Shown in pieces: positions 1 to 8,722 of a DNA stretch of 64,000 nt. The DNA is from Paenibacillus sp. MSJ-34. Its GTDB lineage: Bacteria; Bacillota; Bacilli; Paenibacillales; Paenibacillaceae. The notes below the pieces were generated by a model. That model was not told the origin of the DNA. It saw nothing but the letters and a program-made list of their open reading frames with translations, and ran no database searches. Position 1 is the stretch's first letter. Each line of letters begins with the position of its first letter. The translations under genes and the position numbers were made by a program. The DNA lies in assembly GCF_018918005.1 (NCBI RefSeq), contig NZ_JAHLPR010000025.1, positions 28,235 through 92,234 of the forward strand. Reading direction: 5' to 3'.

Positions 1-124
1 GGGTATCCATACATGTGAGGATAACCATCTTTTTATCGGGAAATTTGTCGGTTAAATAGGCTTCATATTCTTTCTTCTCTACAAATTCTTTGTTGAATTC
101 CATAATCGATTGAATCATTGACAT
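1..124 (-). CDS. Beta-class carbonic anhydrase, partial (N-terminus only)
   Basis: Reading leftwards from an ATG at 124-122, 41 codons run off the window edge. The peptide contains FPDKKMVILTCMDT, which matches the strand holding the first zinc-ligand cysteine and the catalytic Asp in small Gram-positive beta-carbonic anhydrases, which reversibly hydrate CO2 to bicarbonate. An AAGGAG site lies upstream of the ATG. The gene follows the HesB-like gene on the same strand after a 36-base gap, so the two may share a transcript. Family assignment rests on this short N-terminus only; the remaining zinc ligands lie outside the window. Confidence 0.8.
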   Translation of the reverse strand, partial: MSMIQSIMEFNKEFVEKKEYEAYLTDKFPDKKMVILTCMDT

Positions 125-160
125 ATCACTAACTCCTTACTTGATAGAATACCGCGCAAG

Positions 161-484
161 TTAACGTTTGTCGGTCAACTGCACGTTCGTACCGTATATT
201 TGCTGCGGACTGGACAATTTAAATACGCCCGTTTTCGGGTCCGCATCCATATGCAATGTATCTTCGAAAAAAACTTCATGCCTTTGATCGATCCATATGG
301 ACAAATCGTCACTGTCTATCCGCCTGTCAAATTCGGTCGCTTCGTTTACAAGCCATAGACTCGGCACACCGTTGACTGCACAGCCGCATCCGTCCGTATC
401 GTATATCAACTTGACGTTGCCGGGAGTTTCGCCGATCCGCCGCTTGATCGTTTGCAAAGCGTGTTCCGTAAAATGCATTCTCAT
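161..484 (-). CDS. HesB/IscA-like iron-sulfur biosynthesis family protein
   Basis: The 107-residue product starts MRMHFTEHALQTIKRR and contains a GCGCAVNG segment, resembling the A-type (HesB/IscA/SufA-like) fold of small Firmicute proteins such as YqkB. Classic A-type carriers use three conserved Cys; here only the C-x-C pair is evident, so a role in Fe-S cluster handling is inferred. I chose the ATG at 484 rather than a GTG at 499 because the GAGGGAG ribosome site abuts the GTG directly but is 14 bases from the ATG. The gene diverges from the carboxypeptidase gene. Confidence 0.7.
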   Translation of the reverse strand: MRMHFTEHALQTIKRRIGETPGNVKLIYDTDGCGCAVNGVPSLWLVNEATEFDRRIDSDDLSIWIDQRHEVFFEDTLHMDADPKTGVFKLSSPQQIYGTNVQLTDKR

Positions 485-532
485 CGCTATGAAGCACACT
501 CCCTCGATTTCATATTTTCACTCTTATAAAAG

Positions 533-561
533 TTGATTATACGGATTGCAAAAAGTATCAT
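533..561 (+). promoter_or_regulatory. Sigma-A-type promoter for the M32 carboxypeptidase gene
   Basis: TTGATT at 533-538 and TATCAT at 556-561 are separated by 17 bases, 40 bases before the ATG at 603. The spacing is ideal and the hexamers are close to consensus. Confidence 0.45.
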
Positions 562-602
562 CAAGAGGTGAAAGAAAAAAAGTTGCGAGAGGTGACGGAT
601 TG

Positions 603-2117
603 ATGAGTCAAAATGTTGAGCAAACGACGGAAAATTTTCGCAAACTGGTGCAAAAAATAAAAAGTTACGAGGAAGCGCTCGCGGTCATGTATTGGGATTT
701 GCGTACCGGCGCGCCGCGCAAAGGGATGGAGGCCCGATCCGAAGTGATCGGCGTATTGTCCACCGAGATGTTCAAGCTTTCTACATCCGATGAGATGGGC
801 GCGTATCTCGATGCGCTTACCGAGCCGGAGGCAAACGAACGGCTGGACGAGATCAACCGGAGAACGGTTGCGGAATGCAAAAAGGAATACGACCGCAGCA
901 AAAAAATTCCGGCCGAAACGTATCAGGTGTACGTTGTGCTGACGTCGCAGGCGGAAACGATCTGGGAAGAAGCGAAGCATAAAGACGATTTCGCGATGTT
1001 TCAGCCTTATTTGGAAAAGATCGTCGCGTACAACCAGCAATTTATCGATTTATGGGGCGCGAAGGAGACGCGTTACGATACGCTGCTCGACATGTACGAA
1101 CCGGATTTGACCGTCAGGAAACTGGATCAAGTGTTCGGCGAGCTCCGCGCCAAATCGGTGCCGCTTGTCGCCGCCATCGCGGAATCGGCCCATCAGCCGG
1201 ATATGGCTTGTTTGCAGCAATCGTTCGACAAAGAGAAACAGCGAGCATTCAGCTTGTTTATGCTGGAGCGGATGGGATACGACTTCGAGGCGGGCCGACT
1301 GGATGAAAGCGTCCATCCGTTCGCGACCGGACTCAATCCGGGGGATGTGCGGATTACGACCCGATACGCCGTTGACGATATGGCGAATGCGCTGTTCAGC
1401 ACCATTCATGAGGGCGGCCACGCGCTATACGAGCAAAATATTTCAAAAGACTTGATCGGCACGCCGCTATGCACGGGGACGTCGATGGGGATTCACGAAT
1501 CCCAATCCCGTTTCTGGGAAAATATGATCGGCCGCAGCCGCGCGTTCTGGAACCGGTATTACGGCGATTTGCAAGCGCATTTCCCGGGGCAGTTGAATGT
1601 ACCGGCCGAAACGTTCTACCGGGCGATCAATCGAGTCCAGCCGTCGTTCATCCGTACCGAGTCCGACGAGTTGACGTACAACTTGCATATCATTATCCGT
1701 TATGAAATCGAGAAGATGCTGTTTAACGAAGGGCTGAACGTGGCCGATTTGCCGGAAATATGGAACGAGAAATATAAACAGTATTTGGGTATCGTACCTA
1801 AGACTTACGCGGAAGGCGTACTGCAGGACGTTCATTGGTCCGGCGGAGGCTTCGGTTACTTCCCGTCTTACTCGCTCGGCAATATGTACGCCGCCCAATT
1901 CATGCATACGATCAAGCGGGAAATACCGGAGTTCGACCGTTTGATCGAACAAGGAAATTTCCAGCCGGTCAAAGCTTGGTTGATCGACAATATTTATCGT
2001 CACGGCAAGCTGCTGACGCCGGCGGAAATCGTACAAAACGTGACCGGGGAACCGCTCACCCCGTCCTACTTGATCGATTATTTGGAAACGAAGTTTAAAG
2101 ATATTTATCGTCTGTAA
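603..2117 (+). CDS. ypwA: M32-family metallocarboxypeptidase (Taq carboxypeptidase 1 type)
   Basis: The 504-residue protein has the M32 hallmarks: a zinc-binding HEGGH at about residues 269-273, a downstream IHESQSRFWEN block, and a glycine-rich GGGFGYFPSYSLGN motif near the C-terminus. Family members remove C-terminal residues from peptides in the cytoplasm; length matches the roughly 500 residues of B. subtilis YpwA. I set the start at ATG 603, preceded by GAGAGGTGA with 7 bases spacing; the upstream in-frame TTG at 546 has no ribosome site and overlaps the promoter. It is apparently monocistronic, ending at a bidirectional terminator. Confidence 0.92.
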   Translation: MSQNVEQTTENFRKLVQKIKSYEEALAVMYWDLRTGAPRKGMEARSEVIGVLSTEMFKLSTSDEMGAYLDALTEPEANERLDEINRRTVAECKKEYDRSKKIPAETYQVYVVLTSQAETIWEEAKHKDDFAMFQPYLEKIVAYNQQFIDLWGAKETRYDTLLDMYEPDLTVRKLDQVFGELRAKSVPLVAAIAESAHQPDMACLQQSFDKEKQRAFSLFMLERMGYDFEAGRLDESVHPFATGLNPGDVRITTRYAVDDMANALFSTIHEGGHALYEQNISKDLIGTPLCTGTSMGIHESQSRFWENMIGRSRAFWNRYYGDLQAHFPGQLNVPAETFYRAINRVQPSFIRTESDELTYNLHIIIRYEIEKMLFNEGLNVADLPEIWNEKYKQYLGIVPKTYAEGVLQDVHWSGGGFGYFPSYSLGNMYAAQFMHTIKREIPEFDRLIEQGNFQPVKAWLIDNIYRHGKLLTPAEIVQNVTGEPLTPSYLIDYLETKFKDIYRL

Positions 2118-2136
2118 CGGAAACGCACGGAAACGC

Positions 2137-2176
2137 AAAAACTCTCCCAACGCTTGCCGCTAGGAGAGTTTTTTTG
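2137..2176. terminator. Bidirectional terminator between convergent genes
   Basis: A stem AACTCTCC / GGAGAGTT with a loop of about 15 bases is flanked by an A-run on the left and a T-run on the right. It can serve both the carboxypeptidase gene and the convergent DUF4190 gene. Confidence 0.75.
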
Positions 2177-2177
2177 G

Positions 2178-2501
2178 TTAGTACCCGTAGATTTTGGTAC
2201 TGTATATCACGAGAGTCAGTATGATAATTAGAAAAATAATAGCATAAAATACGAGGCCGATAATTCCGCATACCAATCCTGCGATTGCCATCCCTTTTCC
2301 GCCGTCTCCCGAACGTTTGATTTCGTTAAACGACAGTTTCGACATAATAATCGCGATAATCCCGATAATAAAGCCGATATATGGGATAATGATTGCGCAA
2401 ATGCCCAGCACGAGCGCGGCGATCGCTTTGCCGTTCGTCTTCGGGCTCGTCGGATAAGACGGATACGGAGGGGGATAGTGTTGCGGTTGAAACTCGTTCA
2501 T
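2178..2501 (-). CDS. DUF4190-type small membrane protein
   Basis: The 107-residue product has a proline/tyrosine-rich cytoplasmic N-terminus (YPPPYPSYPTSP) and then two hydrophobic segments, about residues 27-52 and 71-103, separated by a short polar loop (KLSFNEIKRSGDGGKG). This layout matches DUF4190 proteins, which have no established function. I start at the second Met, since GAGGAG is 8 bases from it but only 2 from the upstream ATG at 2507. No partner gene is obvious. Confidence 0.75.
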   Translation of the reverse strand: MNEFQPQHYPPPYPSYPTSPKTNGKAIAALVLGICAIIIPYIGFIIGIIAIIMSKLSFNEIKRSGDGGKGMAIAGLVCGIIGLVFYAIIFLIIILTLVIYSTKIYGY

Positions 2502-2593
2502 AGACATAGCTCCTCATGGAAATTTTTAGATTGATATCTTTACATAGTCCATTCTACTTATTTAAGCCGTTTTTTTCAAAATGTTTTTTTCTG

Positions 2594-2622
2594 CCGCCCG
2601 CGCGAAGGGCGGTTTTCTTTTT
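2594..2622 (+). terminator. Terminator-like hairpin upstream of the ABC importer
   Basis: CCGCCC / GGGCGG with a 7-base loop is followed by TTTTCTTTTT on the plus strand. No plus-strand gene ends here, so it may be a leader attenuator for the ABC operon or a transcriptional insulator. No known riboswitch motif was recognised next to it. Confidence 0.45.
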
Positions 2623-2702
2623 GCGGTTCGCGATTAACGCTTTTTTGGGCGCATGCATACATTACAATACAGCTTTAATTCGAGAAGATTGGAGGGATAA
2701 GC

Positions 2703-3713
2703 ATGCATAAGCGAACCATGATCGTCGCATTGGTCTTTCTGTTGTGCAGCAGCCTTGGATTAGCGGCCTGTTCGGGGGGAAACGGCGGCAACGCGAAGGT
2801 CAAAATCGGGGAAGTAACGCGCTCGATTTTTTATGCGCCGCAATACGTCGCCCTTTCGCAAGGATTTTTCGCCGATGAAGGGCTGGATGTGGAATTGCAG
2901 ACGACGGCGGGCGGCGACAAGACGATGACGGCATTGTTGTCGGGCGTCATCGATGTCGCATTGGTCGGGTCGGAAACGTCGGTTTATGTGTACCAGCAAG
3001 GATCGGAAGATCCGGTCATCAATTTCGCACAGCTCACGCAAACGGATGGAACGTTTCTCGTTTCGCGCACGCCGGACGATGATTTTCAATGGGACGATTT
3101 GAGAGGAAGCACATTTCTTGGGCAGCGCAAAGGGGGCATGCCGCAAATGGCCGGCGAGTTCACCTTGAGAAAACATGGCATCGATCCGCAGCAGGATTTG
3201 AATTTGATTCAAAATGTCGATTTTGCCAACATCTCTTCGGCGTTCGCTTCGGGAACCGGCGAATACGTTCAATTGTTCGAACCGGAAGCGTCGATTTTCG
3301 AAAAAGAAGGCAGAGGTTATGTGCTCGCTTCCTTCGGCGTGGAAAGCGGCCGCTTGCCGTATACCGTGTTCATGACGAAACAAAGCTACATGCAGAAAAA
3401 TAAAGAAGTGGTGCAAAAATTTACGAACGCCGTCCATAAAGCGCAATTATGGGTGGATGCGAACAGTCCGGAGAAGATCGCGGATGCGATTTTGCCCTAT
3501 TTCAAGGACGCCGATAAAGATATCGTCCTTCGCGTCGTGAAACGGTACAAAGATCAAGGCTCCTACGCCGCCGACCCCGTGTTGGACGAAGAAGAGTGGG
3601 CAAACCTGATGGCTGTAATGAGCGGCGCGGGAGAATTGAAGCAGGAAGTGCCGATCGACCGTATCGTCGATAACTCCTTTGCGAAGGAAGCGAAAGAGAA
3701 AGTAAAGCCGTAA
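2703..3713 (+). CDS. ABC importer substrate-binding lipoprotein, NMT1/SsuA-like
   Basis: This 336-residue protein has a lipoprotein signal peptide with LAAC lipobox (Cys 23) and then a periplasmic-binding-protein type II fold of the NMT1/SsuA/TauA class (SIFYAPQYVALSQGFFADEG near the start, the typical ligand-domain entry). The class includes binders of taurine, sulfonates, nitrate, thiamine precursors and riboflavin, so the substrate cannot be told from sequence alone. It is first in a three-gene operon with ATPase and permease, a complete importer. A GGAGGG site precedes the ATG. No TPP, SAM or other riboswitch was seen upstream, which leaves the ligand open. Confidence 0.88.
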   Translation: MHKRTMIVALVFLLCSSLGLAACSGGNGGNAKVKIGEVTRSIFYAPQYVALSQGFFADEGLDVELQTTAGGDKTMTALLSGVIDVALVGSETSVYVYQQGSEDPVINFAQLTQTDGTFLVSRTPDDDFQWDDLRGSTFLGQRKGGMPQMAGEFTLRKHGIDPQQDLNLIQNVDFANISSAFASGTGEYVQLFEPEASIFEKEGRGYVLASFGVESGRLPYTVFMTKQSYMQKNKEVVQKFTNAVHKAQLWVDANSPEKIADAILPYFKDADKDIVLRVVKRYKDQGSYAADPVLDEEEWANLMAVMSGAGELKQEVPIDRIVDNSFAKEAKEKVKP

Positions 3714-3732
3714 GCAGGGAGGTCATACCAAT

Positions 3733-4509
3733 ATGATGCCAATGGTGGAATTGAAAGAAGTAACGCAAGTGTATGTGACGGACCGGGAAGCGACGCTTGC
3801 CGTCGACTCTTTTTCCATGCGCGCCGCTTCCGGCGAGTTCGTCAGCTTGGTTGGTCCGAGCGGCTGCGGCAAGACGACGATATTGTCCATCATTGCCGGA
3901 CTGATCCGGCCGACGAGCGGCGAAGTAACGGTAAACGGCGTGTCCGTTCGCGGTCCTTCGCCTCAAGTCGGGTATATGCTGCAGCAAGATTACTTATTTC
4001 CTTGGCGGACGATTTGGCAGAATGCCTGTATCGGGTTGGAACTGACAGGCGGGCTGACTCCGCATAAGCGGGATTATACGCTTCATTTGCTGGAAGGAAT
4101 GGGGCTTGCGGACACGATGAAGCTGTATCCGCATCAATTGTCGGGGGGAATGCGGCAGCGCGTCGCCCTTGTCCGGACGCTTGCGACGGATCCCGATATT
4201 TTGCTGCTGGACGAACCGTTTTCCGCGCTCGATTATCAAACGAAACTGCAATTGGAAGATCTAATCGTCGCCGCGATGCAACAACATCGCAAAACGGCGA
4301 TTTTAGTAACGCATGACTTGTCTGAAGCGATTGCGGTCGGCGACCGCGTCATCGTGTTGGAACGAAATCCGGGCCGGTTCCGGAAAGCGTTCGACATCCC
4401 GCAGCATATTCGCGATACGCAGCCGCTGTATGCCCGCGAACAGGAAGGATTCAATCAATTATTCCGCGACGTCTGGAAAGAACTCGAAACGTCGGAAGAG
4501 AAGGGGTGA
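3733..4509 (+). CDS. ABC importer ATP-binding protein (NitT/TauT class)
   Basis: This 258-residue ATPase carries Walker A GPSGCGKTT, a Q-loop region (MLQQDYLFPW), signature LSGGMRQR, Walker B LLLDEPFSALD and a switch His in LVTHD. It energises import through the adjacent permease. AGGGAGG lies 10 bases before the ATG. It starts 19 bases after the binding-protein gene and is followed by the permease after 6 bases. Sequence features (LRDT-like C-terminal regulatory tail absent) match nitrate/sulfonate-type transporters. Confidence 0.93.
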   Translation: MMPMVELKEVTQVYVTDREATLAVDSFSMRAASGEFVSLVGPSGCGKTTILSIIAGLIRPTSGEVTVNGVSVRGPSPQVGYMLQQDYLFPWRTIWQNACIGLELTGGLTPHKRDYTLHLLEGMGLADTMKLYPHQLSGGMRQRVALVRTLATDPDILLLDEPFSALDYQTKLQLEDLIVAAMQQHRKTAILVTHDLSEAIAVGDRVIVLERNPGRFRKAFDIPQHIRDTQPLYAREQEGFNQLFRDVWKELETSEEKG

Positions 4510-4515
4510 TGTGCC

Positions 4516-5316
4516 GTGGCGAACATGCAAGACGCCCTCCAATCGATCTATCAATCGCATCGGAAACGGTTTAAGAAGAAGCAAAGGCTCGTCCTTTCGG
4601 TCCAAATCGTCATCTTAATCGCGTTTTTCGCCATGTGGGAAATTGCCGGTCGCCTGAAGTGGATTGACGTTTTATTGTTCAGTTATCCCAGCAAAGTGTT
4701 CGCGCAAATTGCCCGGGATTCGTTAGACGGATCGTTGTGGCCGCATCTCGGAATCACCGTCGGAGAGACGATCGTCGGTTTCCTGCTCGGCACATTGTTC
4801 GGGACGGGGCTGGCCATGTTGCTATGGTGGTGGGATTTTCTGGCGAAAGTTGTCGACCCCTATATGGTTGTATTGAACAGCATGCCGAAGGTGGCGCTCG
4901 GGCCGCTGTTTATTGTGAGCTTCGGTCCCGGTTTTATGGCGATCGTCGCGACGACGTTGTCAATTACCGTCATTATTACGACGCTAGTCGTGTACCAAAG
5001 TTTTCGCGAAGTCGATCCGAACTTCGTCAAGGTCGTCCGCGTGTTTGGCGGGAATAAACGGACGGTATTCCGGAAAGTCATCTTGCCCGCATCCGTTCCT
5101 GCTATCGTATCGACACTCAAGGTGAACGTCGGCCTGGCTTGGATCGGAGTCATCGTCGGCGAATTTCTCGTCGCCAAGATCGGACTCGGTTATTTAATCG
5201 TATACGGTTTCCAAGTGTTTAATTTTACGCTTGTCCTCTCTACATTGATTGTCATTGCGGTCGTAGCTACCGCTATGTATAAACTGGTCGCCTACATCGA
5301 GCGCAAATTGGCCTGA
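4516..5316 (+). CDS. ABC importer permease (NitT/TauT class)
   Basis: The 266-residue product has about six hydrophobic segments and a cytoplasmic EAA-like loop (VVRVFGGNKRTVFRKVILPASVPAI) that docks on the ATPase, as in SsuC/TauC permeases. It begins at GTG 4516, with AAGGGG nine bases upstream overlapping the end of the ATPase gene. It completes the importer with the two preceding genes. Confidence 0.92.
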   Translation: MANMQDALQSIYQSHRKRFKKKQRLVLSVQIVILIAFFAMWEIAGRLKWIDVLLFSYPSKVFAQIARDSLDGSLWPHLGITVGETIVGFLLGTLFGTGLAMLLWWWDFLAKVVDPYMVVLNSMPKVALGPLFIVSFGPGFMAIVATTLSITVIITTLVVYQSFREVDPNFVKVVRVFGGNKRTVFRKVILPASVPAIVSTLKVNVGLAWIGVIVGEFLVAKIGLGYLIVYGFQVFNFTLVLSTLIVIAVVATAMYKLVAYIERKLA

Positions 5317-5414
5317 GTTGTGCGGCAATCGCATATGAAGTACCATAGAGAAGAACCGAACGTTGCCCGCATGGATCGAATCGGTAGAAATTTATGCTGC
5401 AGAGGGTTGAATCT

Positions 5415-6371
5415 ATGGGAATACGTGTCATCAAGACTGCGATCGCAACGATGCTCGCGGTCATCGCCGCCGATCTCGCCGGGCTCCAATCGCCGCTGTC
5501 GGCGGGCTTGCTCGCCATACTCGGCGTGGAAGTGACGAGGAGAAGAAGCGTGCGCACGATCGTCGCCCGCTTTACCGGCTCCTTGCTCGGCCTGTTTCTA
5601 GCCAGCTTGCTCTTTAAGCTGCTCGGCTTCGACATATGGGTGCTCGCGCTTTACATTTTAGTTGCGTTTCCGCTGCTTGCCCGCGCCAATTTGAAAGACG
5701 GTATCATTACAAGCTCCGTCGTCGTATTTCATATTTTCGGCAAACAGGAAGTGAGCATGCTCGCGATCGGCAATGAACTCGCTTCCCTCGCCGTCGGTTT
5801 TGGCGCGGCAACGGCGGTGAATTTGATCTATATGCCCAAAGTCGACGAACGTTTATCTACGGTAAGGAACCAAGCGGAACAGCTCTTCTCCGCGATATTC
5901 GTCCAAATCGCCAACCATTTACGAGACGGCAACTACATATGGAGCGGCCGGGAATTGCTGGAAGCCCAAGAAGCGATCGACAGCGGCATCCAACTCGCGA
6001 ATAAATCGGTCGAGAATCAATTGATTCGTCCCGACGATTCATGGCTTGTTTATTTTTATATGCGACAGCAGCAATTGGAATCGATTGAAAGAATGATGGC
6101 TATAATCTCTCAAGTATACCAAATTTTACCTCAAGGGGCGTTGGTGGCGGAATTGTTCGAACATTTGAGCGAAGACGTGAAGGAATCTCATTATACGGGC
6201 CGGGTGGAATTGTTGTTAGGCCGATTGGAAGAAGAGTTCCGCAATATGGAGCTGCCGCGCTCGCGAACGGAATTCGAAGTGCGGTCCGCTATATTGCAAC
6301 TATGCCGGGAACTTGGGCAGTTCTTGGCAATAGCCAAAAAAAATAAGCCCTTATCTATGGCGGAAAAGTAA
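5415..6371 (+). CDS. Aromatic acid exporter (ArAE/DUF939) family membrane protein
   Basis: This 318-residue protein has an N-terminal membrane half of four to five helices (residues about 1-140) and a soluble, helical C-terminal half. It resembles the DUF939/ArAE_1 family (B. subtilis YqjA), distantly related to FusB/AaeB exporters. The transport substrate is unknown. I moved the start to ATG 5415, since AGAGGG is 8 bases upstream, while the ATG at 5394 has no ribosome site. It is about 100 bases downstream of the ABC operon and may be read through from it. Confidence 0.82.
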   Translation: MGIRVIKTAIATMLAVIAADLAGLQSPLSAGLLAILGVEVTRRRSVRTIVARFTGSLLGLFLASLLFKLLGFDIWVLALYILVAFPLLARANLKDGIITSSVVVFHIFGKQEVSMLAIGNELASLAVGFGAATAVNLIYMPKVDERLSTVRNQAEQLFSAIFVQIANHLRDGNYIWSGRELLEAQEAIDSGIQLANKSVENQLIRPDDSWLVYFYMRQQQLESIERMMAIISQVYQILPQGALVAELFEHLSEDVKESHYTGRVELLLGRLEEEFRNMELPRSRTEFEVRSAILQLCRELGQFLAIAKKNKPLSMAEK

Positions 6372-6401
6372 AATATATTAATTGCCGCGAGAAATTATTG
6401 T

Positions 6402-6430
6402 CACCCTAGACGAATGTCCTGCATACACTT
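6402..6430 (+). promoter_or_regulatory. Sigma-K/sigma-E-type sporulation promoter of cotE
   Basis: CACC at 6402-6405, 16 bases, then CATACACTT at 6422-6430. This fits the published sigma-K consensus mACm-N16-CATANNNTA at all but the last position, and CATACA also resembles a sigma-E -10. It lies 34 bases before the cotE start, as expected for a mother-cell coat gene. Confidence 0.5.
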
Positions 6431-6463
6431 TAATTGAATGATTGTATGGAGGAGGTTAATTCG

Positions 6464-7024
6464 ATGGCAATGACAGATAAACATCATTGTAGAGAGATCA
6501 TCACGAAAGCGATCTGCGGCAAAGGTCGTAAGTTCTCCACCGTAACGCATACCGTAACTCCGCCTCATAATCCGACCAGTATATTGGGGGCATGGATTAT
6601 AAACCATCAATACGAAGCGGTTCGTGCAGGCGACGGGATTGAAGTGATCGGTACTTACGATATCAACATCTGGTATTCATACGACAAAAATACGCAGACG
6701 GATGTAGCTAAAGAAACGCTATCATACGTTGACCTCGTTCCATTGTCGTATCTGGATCCGAAACATAGAGCTTCTACGGAGGAAGTGTCTGCGGAGGCAA
6801 CGCAAGAGCCGAACTGCGTAGAAGCTAACGTTTCTTCGAACGGAACAAGTGTATCGATACGTGTGGAACGGGAATTCGCGGTAGAAATGGTCGCCGAAAC
6901 GAAAGTTTGTGTGAAAGTATGCCCGAACGGCTGTGGGGATCTGGATGACAAGGATTATGATTTCGGCGGCGAAGATAGCGATTTTGAAGATTTGGATCCG
7001 GATCTGTTGGATGAAGAACTGTAG
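6464..7024 (+). CDS. cotE: Outer spore coat morphogenetic protein CotE
   Basis: The 186-residue protein shares the CotE landmarks: CREIITKAICGKGRKFS near the N-terminus, SILGAWIINHQYEA, YDINIWYSYD, EPNCVEA and a very acidic C-terminal tail (residues about 165-186, mostly Asp/Glu). CotE is made in the mother cell and anchors the outer coat on the forespore. The ATG at 6464 follows GGAGGAGG with 8 bases spacing; the upstream ATG at 6434 lacks one. Gene order cotE then mutS-mutL matches B. subtilis, with an extra ligase gene inserted here. Confidence 0.95.
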   Translation: MAMTDKHHCREIITKAICGKGRKFSTVTHTVTPPHNPTSILGAWIINHQYEAVRAGDGIEVIGTYDINIWYSYDKNTQTDVAKETLSYVDLVPLSYLDPKHRASTEEVSAEATQEPNCVEANVSSNGTSVSIRVEREFAVEMVAETKVCVKVCPNGCGDLDDKDYDFGGEDSDFEDLDPDLLDEEL

Positions 7025-7069
7025 ATCGTTTTTTGTTACTCTATCATATGCAGCAGGTACGACAGCGTA

Positions 7070-7093
7070 GAGGGCGGGAGCCCTCCTTTTTTT
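7070..7093 (+). terminator. Rho-independent terminator after cotE
   Basis: GAGGGC-GGGA-GCCCTC is followed by C and seven T. It lies before the TTG start of the next gene and argues against a start further upstream for that gene. Confidence 0.85.
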
Positions 7094-7167
7094 CCGCATC
7101 GGAAAAAAATTTTCGAATTGCATTGCCGAAAGGCTCATCTCATGGTTTCAGGCCGGGAGGGACGGAC

Positions 7168-8664
7168 TTGGAAGAAGATGCCGTATGGACGGACGGGAGA
7201 GGTATTTTCGTTCAATATGTCCCGCGCCGCAAACCGGAACGTTTGCTGCGCGCCATTAGCGAACGCGGCGCCGGCAAGAAGGCGGCATTGGAATCGGCTG
7301 CGGAGCCGAATAGCGCGGGAGCGCCGCATGCCTTGTGGATCAATTGGAGCGGCGGCCGGATACCGCCGCTGGCGGATCGGGCGGCCCCGGCCCGGCTGCG
7401 CAAAACGATCAACGAGCGGGCCGACGCCTTCCAGGCGATGACCCCGGAACGGATCGATCGCGCGCTCCGGCGAAACGGGCTCGCTTCGGCATGCGCGCAA
7501 ACGGAAGGCGAAGCGCGGCGGACGGGTTACGATAGGATCTTGTTCTCCCGCCGCTATAAGCTGTACGTCTTCCACTTGCGGATCGCCGCCATCGTTCGGC
7601 TGGCCGATCGTCCGGGCGATCCGGTCGGCGAACGGAGAATCGATGCCGATGCGGACGTACCGCTGTTCAAGAAGATGACGCGTACCGCGGTGCGAGCCGC
7701 GTACAGCTTGGGAATCGACGCGGCGGAAGTGATCGTCGCGGCAAGAGAGCAGGGCCGATTGCATGTCGAATCGGTCTCGTTGCCGTGCGCCCGTATGGCC
7801 GATTGGCTTGCGGAGGCGTATGCGAAGGAGATCGTCGCATGCCTGAATCGGTTCGCGGAGGAACAGGAGCGGACGGAACCTGCCGTGCTCGGCATGGACC
7901 CGGAATTTATCCTGTTCGATTCCGAGCGGGAGAAAGTCGTTGCGGCGTCGCGCTATTTGCAAGTTCAGGGCGCCGCAGGATGCGACGCCTTCCGCATCGC
8001 AAGCCGGGACCGATCGTTGCATCCGCTGGCGGAATTGCGGCCGGAGCCAAGCGCCGAACCGCGCCAACTCGTCGTCCATTTGATGCGAACGATGCGGATC
8101 GCCGCCCGGCAAATAACCGACCCTTCGCTGCATTGGCTGGCCGGCGGCATGCCCCGGCGCGGTTGGGCGCTCGGCGGGCATATCCATTTCAGCCGTATAT
8201 GGCTGAACGCCGAATTGCTGCGCGTGCTGGACAATTACATGGCATTGCCGCTTGCGCTCATAGAGGATCGTTCCGCCGCCGGACGCAGGCCTCGTTACGG
8301 CAGCTTGGGCGATTTCCGCGAGCAGCCGCACGGCGGATTCGAATACCGTACGCTGCCCAGTTGGATCGTTTCCCCGGTCGTGACGAAAGGCGTAGTCGCT
8401 TTGGCGCAGCTGCTCGCGATGCGGTACCGGCGTTTGAATCGCCGTCCCGCCTTCGAGGAAAGGCTGCTGCAGGCGTATTGCGACGGGGATGCCGACATGC
8501 TGTACGACGCCTTCCCGCCGTTGTACGAAGATTTGTCCCGGCTCGAAGAGTACGACCGTTACGCGGATTACATCGAGCCGCTCATGCGGCGGATCATGGC
8601 GCGCAAGCGGTGGGACGAACAAGCCGACATTCGCCGTTATTGGAAAATCGGCATCTTCTCATGA
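7168..8664 (+). CDS. Putative amidoligase, phiEco32-like COOH-NH2 ligase type 2
   Basis: The C-terminal half of this 498-residue protein carries GMDPEFILFD (from residue 242), LGGHIHFS (335-342, His 338 and 340) and GFEYRTLPSW (from 390). These match the ATP-grasp-related, glutamine-synthetase-fold COOH-NH2 ligase type 2 family first described from phage phiEco32. The family is predicted to join carboxylates to amines on peptides or proteins. The first 240 residues are Arg/Ala-rich with no domain I recognise. I chose TTG 7168 because GGGAGGG lies 6 bases upstream and the cotE terminator excludes earlier starts. Its position beside cotE suggests a coat-modifying role, an inference only. Confidence 0.75.
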   Translation: MEEDAVWTDGRGIFVQYVPRRKPERLLRAISERGAGKKAALESAAEPNSAGAPHALWINWSGGRIPPLADRAAPARLRKTINERADAFQAMTPERIDRALRRNGLASACAQTEGEARRTGYDRILFSRRYKLYVFHLRIAAIVRLADRPGDPVGERRIDADADVPLFKKMTRTAVRAAYSLGIDAAEVIVAAREQGRLHVESVSLPCARMADWLAEAYAKEIVACLNRFAEEQERTEPAVLGMDPEFILFDSEREKVVAASRYLQVQGAAGCDAFRIASRDRSLHPLAELRPEPSAEPRQLVVHLMRTMRIAARQITDPSLHWLAGGMPRRGWALGGHIHFSRIWLNAELLRVLDNYMALPLALIEDRSAAGRRPRYGSLGDFREQPHGGFEYRTLPSWIVSPVVTKGVVALAQLLAMRYRRLNRRPAFEERLLQAYCDGDADMLYDAFPPLYEDLSRLEEYDRYADYIEPLMRRIMARKRWDEQADIRRYWKIGIFS

Positions 8665-8680
8665 ACATCGGGTTTGTTTC

Positions 8681-8689
8681 TGTTATAAT
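8681..8689 (+). promoter_or_regulatory. Extended -10 promoter for mutS-mutL
   Basis: TGTTATAAT (TG-n-TATAAT) lies 33 bases before the mutS start, in the short gap after the ligase gene. No good -35 is visible, consistent with an extended -10 promoter. Confidence 0.5.
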
Positions 8690-8722
8690 AAAAAGATCAG
8701 GATAGTAGTTGGAGGTTCATGC

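Noticed and set aside
2516..2710. Plus-strand ORF before the ABC importer
   Set aside because: Low-complexity T-rich hydrophobic translation without ribosome site, spanning a terminator-like hairpin.
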